The position numbers and the translations under genes are program-made. This document shows positions 18,962-28,147 of a stretch of 64,000 nt of DNA, one piece after another (within the stretch, counting starts at the first letter, position 1; every line of letters starts with the position of its first letter). Below the pieces are notes generated by a model. The model was not told the DNA's origin, did not search any database, and was given only the letters and a program-made list of their open reading frames with translations. Origin of the DNA: Hahella ganghwensis DSM 17046 (lineage in GTDB: Bacteria; Pseudomonadota; Gammaproteobacteria; Pseudomonadales; Oleiphilaceae); contig NZ_AQXX01000123.1 in the NCBI RefSeq assembly GCF_000376785.1, forward strand, positions 1 to 64,000. The letters run 5' to 3'.

Positions 18962-19007
18962 CAACACATTAATAGCGGATGACTTTGCGCCTTCCGGCAT
19001 CACTGAA

Positions 19008-19358
19008 TCAGACCAACGGATCTCCGTGATACTCAGTAATCAGATCATCAAAGCGCTGTATGACCTCAAGCAACACTGTCATTTGCTCAATATTCTCTTT
19101 ATAGGCCTCTTCCGCCATGGGCACGATACCACTGGCCTGAGGTAAAGGCGCATCGGCTTCGAGAATCACCTTCATCCGAGATATCAGAATGAACTGCAGC
19201 CACTCATGGAATTCCAGAGTATCAATACAGAACGGTTGCTGACTCCTCAAGGCTTCTGCCGAAGGTGGCTCACTGCGCCAAAGCTCCAACCTGCGCAACT
19301 CTGCTTCCATATCCAGGAGCACATCAGCCAGCTCCTGGAAAACTCTGCTATCCGACAA
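19008..19358 (-). CDS. yqcC: YqcC family protein (DUF446)
   Basis: A small helical cytoplasmic protein of 116 residues from the YqcC family. The conserved core is visible as LELWRSEPPSAEALRSQQPF followed by CIDTLEFHEWLQFILISRM. In E. coli the gene is next to truC (tRNA pseudouridine synthase), but no such gene is here. It starts 2 bases after the stop of the ParA-like gene, which points to one transcript. Its role is unknown. Confidence 0.85.
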   Translation of the reverse strand: MSDSRVFQELADVLLDMEAELRRLELWRSEPPSAEALRSQQPFCIDTLEFHEWLQFILISRMKVILEADAPLPQASGIVPMAEEAYKENIEQMTVLLEVIQRFDDLITEYHGDPLV

Positions 19359-19360
19359 CT

Positions 19361-20152
19361 TCAGTTAACCTCCGCGGTAACGTTTTCACCCTGCAAAGCC
19401 TGGTAGAGATTTATAAACTGCAGGGTCAAAGGATGTTTAGGCGCCATGTATATCAATGGTTCATGAGCCTGATGTGATTCTTTCATTTTGACCGAAGAAT
19501 TCAATTGCACAGGCAATACCGGCAACCCTTCTTCGGTCATATCATTGATAATTTTTCTGGGTAGTGTCGCTCTTGGCTGAAACTGATTGGCAAGAATCCC
19601 CTCAATCTGCAGATCAGGATTGTGATCCTCCTGCAAATCCTGAATTTCTCCCAGAATGGTGTAAAGTGCCTGACGCGAGAAATCATCACAGTCAAACGGA
19701 ATCAAACAGCGTTGCGCCGCGATAAGGGCTGACCGGGTATAAAAATTCAATGCAGGGGCAGTATCGATAAAGATACGATCAAAGCTTTCCCCCAACTTGA
19801 TCAACGCATCTCTCAATTTGTAAATCTTATGCTTGGCTTCCAGTTTACGTTCCAGATAGTCTAGCTCTGGACTTGCCGGCATCACAAAAAGCCCCGGAAA
19901 ACGGGTGGCATGGATAAAATCGTCGGTTTTCTTATTAAATATATTGAAGGCAACAGACTGCTCGAAAAAGTCAGCAACGGTATCCTTCAACTCGGCAGGC
20001 GGTTTTCCTAATAGGTAAAGACTTGAATTTCCCTGCGGGTCAAGATCAACAACTAACGTCTTGGAACCCTGTTCAGCACTGATGGCAGCAAGGTTGCAAG
20101 TGATGCTGGACTTGCCCACTCCACCTTTCTGATTGAATATCACTCTGCGCAT
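19361..20152 (-). CDS. orphan ParA/Soj-family ATPase
   Basis: Deviant Walker-type ATPase of the ParA/MinD superfamily, 263 residues. It has the deviant Walker A FNQKGGVGKSS at the start, the A' motif VDLDPQGNSS near residue 45 and the IDTAPALNFY Walker B region near 118. I chose ATG 20152 because GGGGGA lies 5 bases before it and family members begin just ahead of the Walker A. In-frame ATG 20212 and TTG 20236 have no ribosome site. There is no parB beside it, so it is not an obvious chromosome partition pair. It may position some other cargo. Three 16-bp direct repeats lie upstream at 20230-20277, and hda is the next gene upstream. Confidence 0.88.
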   Translation of the reverse strand: MRRVIFNQKGGVGKSSITCNLAAISAEQGSKTLVVDLDPQGNSSLYLLGKPPAELKDTVADFFEQSVAFNIFNKKTDDFIHATRFPGLFVMPASPELDYLERKLEAKHKIYKLRDALIKLGESFDRIFIDTAPALNFYTRSALIAAQRCLIPFDCDDFSRQALYTILGEIQDLQEDHNPDLQIEGILANQFQPRATLPRKIINDMTEEGLPVLPVQLNSSVKMKESHQAHEPLIYMAPKHPLTLQFINLYQALQGENVTAEVN

Positions 20153-20229
20153 ATATCCCCCGGATGTCCTGATTGGCACGTCTCCAGCGACCGGCAAATT
20201 GGAGGTCGCCATTTGTGGTATCGTTTTTT

Positions 20230-20277
20230 GAGACAACTTTATTATGAGACAAATATATTATGAGCCAAAAGTTGTAC
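20230..20277. repeat. three tandem 16-bp direct repeats upstream of the ParA-like gene
   Basis: Copies begin at 20230, 20246 and 20262, an exact 16-bp period. The first two are GAGACAACTTTATTAT and GAGACAAATATATTAT; the third, GAGCCAAAAGTTGTAC, is degenerate in its second half. They look like iterons or multiple binding sites and stand 78-125 bases before the ParA start. They may be bound by ParA itself or by an unlinked partner. Confidence 0.7.
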
Positions 20278-20334
20278 TCTATCTTCCGATATATTTCCAG
20301 GCGTACCGCAGAACTCATCTACTGACCGTCGGAG

Positions 20335-21045
20335 TCACCACCCTGTAATCGATTTAACAAATGGGACTGTTATCGCTCTCTTCTCTTCCAGGGATGCCCG
20401 GTCAATTTTCTTCAATAAGCTGGTCAGCGACCCAAGATCTCTGGGTGCTCTTCTAATAATGAACTGTTTGACCTCGTCGGACAGGAAAAAACCAAAGTGT
20501 TGCGCCTGCTGCTCCAGCACCTGTAAACGCAATACTTCATCCAGAGCAGGGAGCTTGATAGTAATCCCCCAGCCCAACCTGGATTTCAGGTCTGGCAGGT
20601 GCCAGGTTAAATTACCGGGAGTTTTGTTGGCGCTGGCAATCCACTGCGACTGTTGCTGCTGGCAACGATTGAATAAATGGAACAATGCCTCTTCCCACTG
20701 AGGATGGCCGGCAACCCTGTCCAGATCATCAAGACACAACAACCGACAATGCTCCAGCCCTTCCAAAACGGCCGGATCCATTGAAATCAATTCGGTGAAC
20801 GGCAGATAAAACGCCTCTCCCGTCTCATATAACTGACTTGCCGCCAGCAATAGATGAGTTTTTCCGGTCGCACCTTCGCCAGAAATAAACAAGATCGTCT
20901 CCGCCGGTGAAGCCAGAAAGTTCCTGACCGTGGCGACGACCTGCCCTCCGTCGGGCTCAACATAATTTTCCAACTCTGCTGAAGGGTTGGAAGAGAGATT
21001 CAGCGCAAGCTGAGTCAATGATGAATTATTAGAGTTATTCGACAT
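20335..21045 (-). CDS. hda: DnaA regulatory inactivator Hda
   Basis: AAA+ protein related to DnaA that, with the DNA-loaded sliding clamp, promotes hydrolysis of DnaA-ATP and prevents re-initiation. From ATG 21045 it has 236 residues. The clamp-binding motif is near the N-terminus as LTQLALNLS. The Walker A is SGEGATGKTHL near 55 and the Walker B LLCLDDLDRV near 98. It ends without a DnaA DNA-binding domain, as expected. The start could extend 7 codons to a TTG at 21066. The PgsA-like gene lies just upstream on the same strand, and the gap to ParA holds the 16-bp repeats. Confidence 0.92.
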   Translation of the reverse strand: MSNNSNNSSLTQLALNLSSNPSAELENYVEPDGGQVVATVRNFLASPAETILFISGEGATGKTHLLLAASQLYETGEAFYLPFTELISMDPAVLEGLEHCRLLCLDDLDRVAGHPQWEEALFHLFNRCQQQQSQWIASANKTPGNLTWHLPDLKSRLGWGITIKLPALDEVLRLQVLEQQAQHFGFFLSDEVKQFIIRRAPRDLGSLTSLLKKIDRASLEEKRAITVPFVKSITGW

Positions 21046-21072
21046 GCGTCTATCAACTGAATCCAAATAAAC

Positions 21073-21639
21073 TCAGGTAGTCGTCCTGGAGCGTTCAAGG
21101 CAGTATTTTCGCCCCCAACTAGTCACATAATGACTTCCGCTGACCAAGCACACAGCAGCCACTGCCCAGACCCCCAACTCCACCGCGAGGGCCGGCATGG
21201 GCAGCCCTGCATAGTAAAAAACAACTACCAATACATAGGTGATCTGAGTGAAAGTACTCAATTTCCCCCAAATACTGGGACGTATTGAATAACTCCCCAA
21301 CATCATATGATACGCCAAAGCACCGATCACAATAATCAGATCCCGGACAAATACAAGCACCATGAGCCACCACGGAAGTAACCCATTCAAGGTCAGCACT
21401 ACAAACACGGATACCAGCAAGGCCTTATCGGCCAGAGGGTCCGTTATCGCCCCAAAGCGGCTACTCCAATGGAAAGTCCGGGCAAGAAAGCCATCCAAAC
21501 CATCCGAAACACCAGCAATTAAAAACAACCACAAAGCATCCCGATACCATTCCCTGGCCAGGCAGTAAACAATCGGCACTACCAGTAAAATACGCAGTAG
21601 CGTAATGGCATTAGGGAGTTGCCTCCAGGGTATATGCAA
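21073..21639 (-). CDS. CDP-alcohol phosphatidyltransferase family protein (PgsA-like)
   Basis: Integral membrane enzyme that transfers a phosphatidyl group from CDP-diacylglycerol to an alcohol, probably glycerol-3-phosphate or a related acceptor. The family motif DG-x2-AR-x8-G-x3-D-x3-D is seen as DGLDGFLAR...FGAITDPLADK (about residues 46-72). About five hydrophobic helices are visible in 188 residues. The start is a TTG at 21639, forced by an in-frame TAA upstream and supported by GGAG 9 bases before it. From memory, a gene of this kind lies between hda and DUF2066 in Pseudomonas, separate from the main pgsA, so the acceptor is uncertain. Confidence 0.85.
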   Translation of the reverse strand: MHIPWRQLPNAITLLRILLVVPIVYCLAREWYRDALWLFLIAGVSDGLDGFLARTFHWSSRFGAITDPLADKALLVSVFVVLTLNGLLPWWLMVLVFVRDLIIVIGALAYHMMLGSYSIRPSIWGKLSTFTQITYVLVVVFYYAGLPMPALAVELGVWAVAAVCLVSGSHYVTSWGRKYCLERSRTTT

Positions 21640-21860
21640 CAGATCCCGCTCCGTTTATCGACCCCAGGCACACCGATTCAACGCCACCACCCGACTCAAA
21701 GCAAAATCCTGCCTGTGAGCAATTGGGCCAGCGGCATTAATTCAGTGCCGCTGTTCGTCAGTGACACCAATATTCATCATGATACAACAGGCATTGTAGC
21801 GCCAAGCAGGCAGGCAATCACTGACAAACTCAGCTCTACATTAGAGAGGCTCGACACAAA

Positions 21861-21939
21861 TTCTTTATCGGCCTCCAGTTAAGTGCTCTATCGGCTGCCT
21901 CTCCATTGACCGCTCTACTGGCTGCCACCCCATTGATAG
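21861..21939. repeat. about three degenerate 27-bp tandem repeats at the 3' end of the DUF2066 gene
   Basis: Two clear 27-bp copies begin GCTCTATCGGCTGCC (21885) and GCTCTACTGGCTGCC (21912); a worn copy lies at 21861-21884. Read on the minus strand, the last codons of the DUF2066 gene (QWGGSQ-stop) are repeated after the stop as a shadow QWRGSR-stop. This suggests small duplications of the gene's own end. Confidence 0.6.
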
Positions 21940-23000
21940 TAGAGCCAATAGCCGATTTCCTCCTGTCCCCCATCTCCCAATACCGGACGCAACTTTTCCT
22001 GCAATGCAATATGCTCTTCAAGCTGCTCAGGTACAGAGTTCAATGAAAGCTCGAAACGGACGACATCGCGGCTCATAAAAAACGGCTCTACCCTTTTCAC
22101 CGGGGCCAACTTCTGTAACATCCGGGAAACGTCTACATAGTCCCGGAAACTGGTAACGTTGGTCACTTCAAGTTTGACCAGATTCGCAGCACTCTCATCC
22201 AGCGTAATTGCATATTTTTTGGCCTGTGCAGAGGCGACTTCAGCCATGAGCGTCTGTGCCCACTCTTCCTGTCCCTGCGCTTCAATTTCCCCCTGACTTA
22301 ACGACTGGCCGTTCACCCGCAATTGCCATCGCCCAGTCCAGCGACCGGCATTATCCTGATAGACACGAGCCATGACCACAGCATCACTGCTGTATCGTGT
22401 CGAGGCTGCTTCAACAGGGCCGGCAAAAAAGCCCCACAAATCTGATACGTTCAATGTGGCGGAATCTTCCAGATCCATTAACGGAAGCAGGATGGGAAGC
22501 CCCCAGTGTCTTGCTGCCGACTGGAGATATTCAACCATCGGCCTTTCCTGAGGTTCAGCAACCACATCACGCACACCTCGTTCATCCAAGGCAATCCAGA
22601 ACAATGTCTGTGGACGGCTCTGCCCCCATACAGGTAAACCCTGTCTCGCGAGTAATTGGGCCAGGGCGCTTCCTGAAAACTTGGCATTAAAAATCCACGG
22701 CAGACCGTCCGACGGACGGTCATTGCGAGAATAACTATATTGCTCCAGCAATCGCTGACTGTTCGACACCAGATCTGCCGGAGAGTATACATCTCTCCAG
22801 TAAGGCGTCCCGGTTACTCGATCAACTACTTGCTCAAGGGCTGCATTCAGTGCTTCCTGTCTCGCATCTGAAGACTGATCGGCCACAGGAATGTGGGCTT
22901 CATAAAGACCACGCACAGGAACAGCAAAGGCATGTGTCTGAAATAGACAACCCACCAATAACACCGCCAGGGTACCTCGCCACGCTTTTCGGGTGGACAT
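21915..23000 (-). CDS. DUF2066 domain protein, secreted
   Basis: A 361-residue protein with a clear N-terminal signal peptide (KAWRGTLAVLLVGCLFQTHAFA) ending near residue 26, so it is probably periplasmic or attached to the envelope. The DUF2066 region starts at VRGLYEAHIPVADQSSDARQEALNAALEQVVDRVTG and covers most of the protein. I chose ATG 23000; the frame continues to 23078 but the extra residues precede the signal peptide. The family is conserved near purM in Pseudomonas relatives but has no established function. It is divergent from purM across a gap of about 420 bases. Confidence 0.85.
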   Translation of the reverse strand: MSTRKAWRGTLAVLLVGCLFQTHAFAVPVRGLYEAHIPVADQSSDARQEALNAALEQVVDRVTGTPYWRDVYSPADLVSNSQRLLEQYSYSRNDRPSDGLPWIFNAKFSGSALAQLLARQGLPVWGQSRPQTLFWIALDERGVRDVVAEPQERPMVEYLQSAARHWGLPILLPLMDLEDSATLNVSDLWGFFAGPVEAASTRYSSDAVVMARVYQDNAGRWTGRWQLRVNGQSLSQGEIEAQGQEEWAQTLMAEVASAQAKKYAITLDESAANLVKLEVTNVTSFRDYVDVSRMLQKLAPVKRVEPFFMSRDVVRFELSLNSVPEQLEEHIALQEKLRPVLGDGGQEEIGYWLYYQWGGSQ

Positions 23001-23420
23001 ACTTACTCTGGATAACCAGCTATAAAATGGTGTTGATAGCTTTTGAATAAACAGGGTAGTCACTTTTGCTTCCAACATTACAAACTCATACGGCCGACCG
23101 ACTCAGGAGACAACTTTTCATAACTTGCGGAATTTGAAAGTTATTCCTCGCCGAAACTATGCAAATCCGGGAAGCATACACTATTTCCCCCCGGGCCACT
23201 ATTAAAGCGGTTTTAGTTTCGACATCTTCGGATATGGAGCCACCGACCGACCGCCGGCAATCCGATTGAGCGGACCTCTTACATCCCCAACAGATAGGCA
23301 CAGACCATCGGACCAGGCAGAAACCCGTGGAAATAGTTACTGTCAGTAATAGAACTCCCCTGCTTCAGTTGCTAAAATACGCGACCTTCTTGTTAACCCC
23401 TACAGAGAGCACTGATCCTC
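23001..23420. other. 420-base divergent region between DUF2066 and purM
   Basis: Apart from the possible purM -10 box, nothing specific is seen. No match to a PurR operator is apparent. A 71-residue minus-strand frame at 23086-23301 shows no recognisable protein. Confidence 0.5.
23373..23378 (+). promoter_or_regulatory. possible extended -10 box for purM
   Basis: TAAAAT preceded by TGC gives the TGnTAAAAT extended -10 form, 43 bases before the purM start. The -35 position (TAGAAC) is poor, as is common for extended -10 promoters. Confidence 0.35.
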
Positions 23421-24479
23421 ATGACCGCACCGACAGACAAACCTTCCCTCAGTTACCGTGATGCCGGCGTTGATATTGATGCAGGTAATGCACTGGTCGA
23501 GCGTATTAAAGGTGCGGCGCAAGCCACCCGCCGCCCAGAAGTTCTGGCGGGCCTGGGCGGATTTGGAGCCCTGTTTGAAATCCCCAAAGGCTATCAGGAA
23601 CCTGTTCTGGTCTCCGGTACTGATGGCGTTGGCACCAAACTGCGACTGGCGATGCAACTCGGCATGCATGATTCCATTGGGGTTGACCTAGTTGCCATGT
23701 GCGTCAATGACTTGATCGTACAAGGCGCTGAACCTTTATTTTTCCTGGATTATTATGCAACCGGCAAGCTTTCGGTGGATATTGCCACGACTGTTGTCGA
23801 GGGCATTGGGCAAGGCTGTCTTCAGGCCGGTTGCTCACTCATCGGCGGCGAAACCGCAGAGATGCCGGGAATGTACGAAGGCGAGGATTATGACCTGGCA
23901 GGATTCTGTGTCGGCATTGTTGAAAAATCAAAAATCATCGACGGGCAGTTGGTCAAACCAGGTGATGTTATTCTCGGCTTAAGCTCCTCTGGTGTTCACT
24001 CAAACGGTTATTCTCTGGTACGCAAGATTGTAGAAGTCAGCAATGCTGACCTGACAGCTACTTTCGAGGGAGGCACACTCGGAGAAGCCCTGCTCAAGCC
24101 AACCCGGATATATGTCAAACCACTGCTGGAACTGATCAGGCAGACACCGGTTCACGCCCTGTCTCACATCACTGGCGGAGGCTTCCTGGAAAATATCCCA
24201 AGGGTTCTCCCCAAGAACGCCAAAGCCGTGATCGACCTTGACAGCTATACACTGCCACCGCTTTTTGAATGGCTGCAACAACAGGGCAATGTGGACTGGA
24301 CTGAAATGTACCGTACTTTCAACTGCGGTATCGGTATGGCATTGGTTGTTCCAGCAGAGAGTAAAGACAGCGCCATTGAGATTCTGCAAAATGCCGGGGA
24401 AGAGGTCTACGAGATTGGTTACATTGCTGAACACCAATCCGATGAACCACTTGTTGAGCTGAAGGGACTGCCCCAGTAA
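23421..24479 (+). CDS. purM: phosphoribosylformylglycinamidine cyclo-ligase (AIR synthetase)
   Basis: Fifth step of de novo purine synthesis: ATP-dependent closure of FGAM to AIR. The 352 residues are of normal length. Conserved stretches include [19 protein letters not shown] near residue 12, the ATP-site [13 protein letters not shown] near 65, [25 protein letters not shown] near 92 and [13 protein letters not shown] near 250. The stop TAA overlaps the purN ATG by one base, so the two steps are translationally coupled. Confidence 0.98.
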   Translation: MTAPTDKPSLSYRDAGVDIDAGNALVERIKGAAQATRRPEVLAGLGGFGALFEIPKGYQEPVLVSGTDGVGTKLRLAMQLGMHDSIGVDLVAMCVNDLIVQGAEPLFFLDYYATGKLSVDIATTVVEGIGQGCLQAGCSLIGGETAEMPGMYEGEDYDLAGFCVGIVEKSKIIDGQLVKPGDVILGLSSSGVHSNGYSLVRKIVEVSNADLTATFEGGTLGEALLKPTRIYVKPLLELIRQTPVHALSHITGGGFLENIPRVLPKNAKAVIDLDSYTLPPLFEWLQQQGNVDWTEMYRTFNCGIGMALVVPAESKDSAIEILQNAGEEVYEIGYIAEHQSDEPLVELKGLPQ

Positions 24480-25150
24480 TGACTGACAGGCAATCTTCAC
24501 CACGCCGGATTGTGGTACTGATATCCGGCAACGGCAGCAACCTGCAGGCACTCATTGATGCCCAGGCCCGCAATACATTTCCCGGCAACATTGTTGCTGT
24601 CATCAGCAACAGACCGGGAGCCTTCGGCCTGGAGCGCGCCCAAAAGGTCGGCATCGACGCGATAACCTTGGATCACAAAGAATACGATTCAAGAGAATCT
24701 TTTGACCAGGCCCTTCAGGCAGGTATTGATGCCTATCGACCGGATCTGGTGGTGCTGGCAGGCTTCATGCGTATTCTGACACCAGAGTTCGTACGCCATT
24801 ACCAGGGTAAAATGCTCAACATTCACCCCTCTCTGCTTCCCAAATACCAGGGCCTGCATACCCATAAAAGAGCTTTGGAAGCCGGCGACACAAAGCACGG
24901 TGTTACTGTCCATTTCGTTACGGAGGAACTGGACGGAGGCCCGAATATCGTGCAGGCAGAGGTTCCAGTGCTTCACGGTGACACTCCAGAGACCCTGGCC
25001 ACAAGAGTCCAGCTGCAAGAGCACCTGATCTATCCTGAAGCGGTGCGCTGGTATTGCGAGGAGCGCCTGACCATGGAGAACAACTCAGCACTCCTTGACG
25101 GCCAGAAATTACCCTCTTCCGGTATTGTCATAAGCAACGCAGAATCCTAA
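24479..25150 (+). CDS. purN: phosphoribosylglycinamide formyltransferase (GART)
   Basis: Transfers a formyl group from 10-formyltetrahydrofolate to GAR in purine synthesis. The N-terminal ISGNGSNLQALIDA and the folate-site MLNIHPSLLPKYQGLHTHKRALEAGD carry the catalytic histidine and asparagine. The aspartate-containing loop VTEELDGGPNIVQ is also present. At 223 residues it is about 10 longer than E. coli PurN, with a polar C-terminal tail. It overlaps purM by one base. Confidence 0.97.
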   Translation: MTDRQSSPRRIVVLISGNGSNLQALIDAQARNTFPGNIVAVISNRPGAFGLERAQKVGIDAITLDHKEYDSRESFDQALQAGIDAYRPDLVVLAGFMRILTPEFVRHYQGKMLNIHPSLLPKYQGLHTHKRALEAGDTKHGVTVHFVTEELDGGPNIVQAEVPVLHGDTPETLATRVQLQEHLIYPEAVRWYCEERLTMENNSALLDGQKLPSSGIVISNAES

Positions 25151-25193
25151 GCTGCGCTCAAACCTGGTTTTTTATAAAATGTCGATCTCATAT

Positions 25194-25226
25194 CCCGGAG
25201 CCTCCTGACTTGCAGTCAGCTCCGGG
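25194..25226 (+). terminator. hairpin between purN and the DUF3108 gene
   Basis: CCCGGAG (25194-25200) pairs with CTCCGGG (25220-25226) and an inner CTGAC pairs with GTCAG, with four unpaired bases on one side. There is no T-run after it, so it may be a Rho-related or processing structure rather than a strong terminator. Confidence 0.4.
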
Positions 25227-25276
25227 GAGGCCTATGGTTATTAAAAATAACGATAAAGGTCAGACCCAGAAACTAT

Positions 25277-26089
25277 ATGGGATCGCGCTCAATTCGCACA
25301 ACTGCACCGCCCCTCACCGGCTGGCGACTTCTCCCTGCCGCTCTTTTCTCTCTTGTCCTGACGTCACTTCACACCCAGGCAGAAACAACGGATAGTGCAC
25401 ATCCCTCACCACCTTCCGAGGGACAACACATTCTACTTGCCACCCGGGCAGAGTACCGGGCATCTTATAAGAAAGGAGTACCGATTCGAGGCAGCGCCAT
25501 CAGAACACTTGAGAAACTGGAAAATGGTGACTGGCAATACCGATTTGATGTGAGCTCATTCATTGTGGACATATCTGAGACGCTCCATTTCCAATGGAAT
25601 GACTCTCAATTACTACCGATAAAATACAACTATGAACGCAGTGGCTGGGTCAAATCCAAGCAATCCAACGCCAGCTTTGACTGGCAGTCAAAACAGGTTC
25701 GCTACGACATCAATAACGACAGCAGGACCATCTCTATCCCTCCTTTGACACTTGACAGACTAGGGTACCAGTTACAACTAAGACTTGATTTAGCACGTGG
25801 CAAAGAAGAAATGCACTACACCGTGGCAGACAAAGGCAGACTCAGGGAGTTCGTATTTGCGGTGACAGGTGAAGAATCGCTTCAGGGAGAAAATTCCTCT
25901 TTTCCCTGTGTCGTGGTTGAAAAAATTCGCGAACCGGACAGTTCAAGGCAAACCAAGCTATGGTTTGCCCAACAACAAGGCTACCTATTGGTAAAAATGT
26001 CTCAAGTTGAACCTGATGGAGAAAAGTACCAGATTGTGTTGCAGAAAGCCCAGGTTGGCGACCAGATATTTGAACCCAGGATCAAGTAA
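25277..26089 (+). CDS. DUF3108 domain protein, secreted
   Basis: A 270-residue protein with a signal peptide (GWRLLPAALFSLVLTSLHTQA) ending near residue 37, probably periplasmic. The mature part is rich in beta strands and matches the DUF3108 layout: ATRAEYRASYKKGVPIRGSAIRTLEKLENGDWQY at the start, then FVAVTGEESL-like and LWFAQQQGYLLVKMSQVEPDGEKYQIVL segments at the end. The family often follows purN in Pseudomonas relatives. Its function is unknown. It converges with avtA, with 49 bases between the stops. Confidence 0.85.
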   Translation: MGSRSIRTTAPPLTGWRLLPAALFSLVLTSLHTQAETTDSAHPSPPSEGQHILLATRAEYRASYKKGVPIRGSAIRTLEKLENGDWQYRFDVSSFIVDISETLHFQWNDSQLLPIKYNYERSGWVKSKQSNASFDWQSKQVRYDINNDSRTISIPPLTLDRLGYQLQLRLDLARGKEEMHYTVADKGRLREFVFAVTGEESLQGENSSFPCVVVEKIREPDSSRQTKLWFAQQQGYLLVKMSQVEPDGEKYQIVLQKAQVGDQIFEPRIK

Positions 26090-26138
26090 CCTGCCTCCCT
26101 GACAACACTCCCGCCTGAAACGACATCAGGTTTCGACT

Positions 26139-27392
26139 TTACTCACCCGCGTATACTTTACGAATTTCATCAGCCATCAATACCAGACCTTTTTCCACCA
26201 AAGCATCATCTTGCGAGTAGGTGATTCTCAGGCACTGTCGAGTATGATCCCAGTCGTCTTCGAGACCAGGAAAAAAGTAATGACCAGACACGACTAACAC
26301 GCCCCGTTGCTTCAGTCGCTGATACAACGCCTTACTCGAGATAGGGAGGTCCCGGAGCCACAACCAGAGAAACATCGCACCCTCAGGATCATGCAGCGCA
26401 AACGGCAAGCCATCCAGGTGCTGACTCAGGACATTAAATGCGCGCTGCGCCTTCTGCTGATAAAAAGGTTTTACCACTTCCGTACTTAAACGCAGGATTT
26501 CACCGCTGCTCACCATCGAATTGGCCAGCATCCCCCCAAAACTTCCAGGAGCAAGATTAATGATCGCATTGACTCCAGCGACAGCCTTGATCACCTCCGG
26601 CTTGGCAATGACAATTCCGGTACGCACCGCAGGCAATCCAAGCTTGGACAGACTCAGGCAGAGCACAAGGTGATCATCCCAAACCGGCTTAACATCGGTA
26701 AATACCAGATCAGGAAATGGCAAACCATAGGCACCATCGACAATCAACGGCAGATCATGTTGCCTGGCAAGCTGAATGAGGTGAGCCATCTCATCATCGG
26801 TCAACACATTTCCGGTAGGATTAGTGGGCCTGGACACACACATGACTCCAATATCATCTCCGATCTGAAGATTGTCGAAGTCCACATGATATTTGAACCG
26901 GTGCTCGTCCAGCATTTCAATCGTGGGACGAGTGGAGACAAAGAAATCCTGGGTCAGCCCCGAGTCCGCATAACCTATGTACTCAGGTGTCATAGGTAAC
27001 AGTACTTTTTTGCTGGTGCCGTCACCATACCTACCAGCAAACAGGTTGAACAGAATAAAGAACGCCGACTGACTGCCATTGGTGAGAGCAATATTCTCAG
27101 GACCTATCGGCCAGCCATATTCCCGCGAAAATAAATCAGCAAGGGATTGAATAAACTGCTTCTCACCCTGAGGAGGGTCATAAATGCCGGTAAGTTTGCG
27201 GAATTCATCCGGGTTATCCGTGATTCGACGCAGCTCCTGCTGAAACACTTCCTGGACTTCAGGCACCAGGCCGGGATTCCCCCCACCCATCATAATCATA
27301 TTACCATCAGCCAGGGCGTTACCAAGATCTTCCATTAGGGAGTTTATTCCCGCTTCCTGGGTAAACTTGGTCCCAAACTCTGAAAGTCGCAT
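26139..27392 (-). CDS. avtA: valine--pyruvate aminotransferase
   Basis: PLP-dependent class I/II aminotransferase that interconverts valine and alanine with their keto acids (transaminase C). The 417 residues match AvtA in length. The N-terminus MRLSEFGTKFTQEAGINSLMEDLG and the GGGNPGLVPEV segment are distinctive of the subfamily. The PLP-binding lysine is in SLSKLGLPAVRTGI near residue 250, and the NPTGN and DGAYG motifs lie near 190-220. It stands alone, about 100 bases downstream of the DUF416 gene on the same strand. Confidence 0.93.
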   Translation of the reverse strand: MRLSEFGTKFTQEAGINSLMEDLGNALADGNMIMMGGGNPGLVPEVQEVFQQELRRITDNPDEFRKLTGIYDPPQGEKQFIQSLADLFSREYGWPIGPENIALTNGSQSAFFILFNLFAGRYGDGTSKKVLLPMTPEYIGYADSGLTQDFFVSTRPTIEMLDEHRFKYHVDFDNLQIGDDIGVMCVSRPTNPTGNVLTDDEMAHLIQLARQHDLPLIVDGAYGLPFPDLVFTDVKPVWDDHLVLCLSLSKLGLPAVRTGIVIAKPEVIKAVAGVNAIINLAPGSFGGMLANSMVSSGEILRLSTEVVKPFYQQKAQRAFNVLSQHLDGLPFALHDPEGAMFLWLWLRDLPISSKALYQRLKQRGVLVVSGHYFFPGLEDDWDHTRQCLRITYSQDDALVEKGLVLMADEIRKVYAGE

Positions 27393-27491
27393 GATTTACC
27401 TCTCTTACTCGTGCAGTGCTTTATTATCATGTGCGCATCAGGATCACTTTCGCGCGCTCTATTTCGGACTTATGGCCCTTTGAATCCCAAA

Positions 27492-28097
27492 CTATTCCTC
27501 TTCATCCTGCAGCGCAATCCCAATATTGCTAACGCCATCCTGAGCTGCAAGCGTGCGGAACTCTCTTAATAATGATGCATTAGGCACCGGCGCTTTCTTC
27601 AGCATTCCCACAAGGTCGCGCTGAAACGCCAGTTCTGTGCGGGTAAGCGGATGCCGTTCCAGCAGCATGACCAAGTTATGCTCTTCCAGACCTTCTCCCT
27701 CACTGAATTCCACAAAGGAAGCGACTGTTTGTAAACTCGACTCCGCCGCCTTCCTCGCTAGCTCCGATGCCGGCATCAGCAATGACTCCAAAGCATTCAG
27801 TATTTGCTCAACCGCATCCCTGGCCGGCAATGCTCCGTATTCCTCTCGGCCAGCCAATACCTCATCAAGAGTTTCCAGGGCTTCGATCTGTGGTTGGACT
27901 TTGATTGTTTCGCGACTATCAATGCTATGCCATATAGCTTCAATCAGTCGATCAGGGAAAACAGGCAAATCCACCTGCAACAAATCTGTAAAAAACACCA
28001 GATTAGGCATTGCACGTTCGGCAAGCGCTGCAAGAAATACCTGCTGGCGCCAGCCTTTTAACTGCTCCAGTTGTTTAAAGTGCTTGATTGAAGCCAC
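27492..28097 (-). CDS. DUF416 (YjaG) family protein
   Basis: A 201-residue cytoplasmic helical protein. The N-terminal LEQLKGWRQQVFLAALAERAMPNLVFF is the hallmark of the YjaG/DUF416 family, and the later RHPLTRTELAFQRDLVGML is also conserved. The C-terminus is acidic. The family has no established role. It lies between avtA and a class II aldolase gene, all on the minus strand, with gaps of 99 and 50 bases. Confidence 0.85.
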   Translation of the reverse strand: MASIKHFKQLEQLKGWRQQVFLAALAERAMPNLVFFTDLLQVDLPVFPDRLIEAIWHSIDSRETIKVQPQIEALETLDEVLAGREEYGALPARDAVEQILNALESLLMPASELARKAAESSLQTVASFVEFSEGEGLEEHNLVMLLERHPLTRTELAFQRDLVGMLKKAPVPNASLLREFRTLAAQDGVSNIGIALQDEEE

Positions 28098-28147
28098 ACA
28101 GGCCCCCTTATGACATAGCTATTTGAATAACGAGACAAGTATTAGAA

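Noticed and set aside
23086-23301. 71-residue minus-strand frame upstream of DUF2066
   Set aside because: No recognisable protein and no ribosome site.
23280-23420. PurR operator upstream of purM
   Set aside because: No sequence close to the ACGCAAACGTTTTCGT consensus was found.
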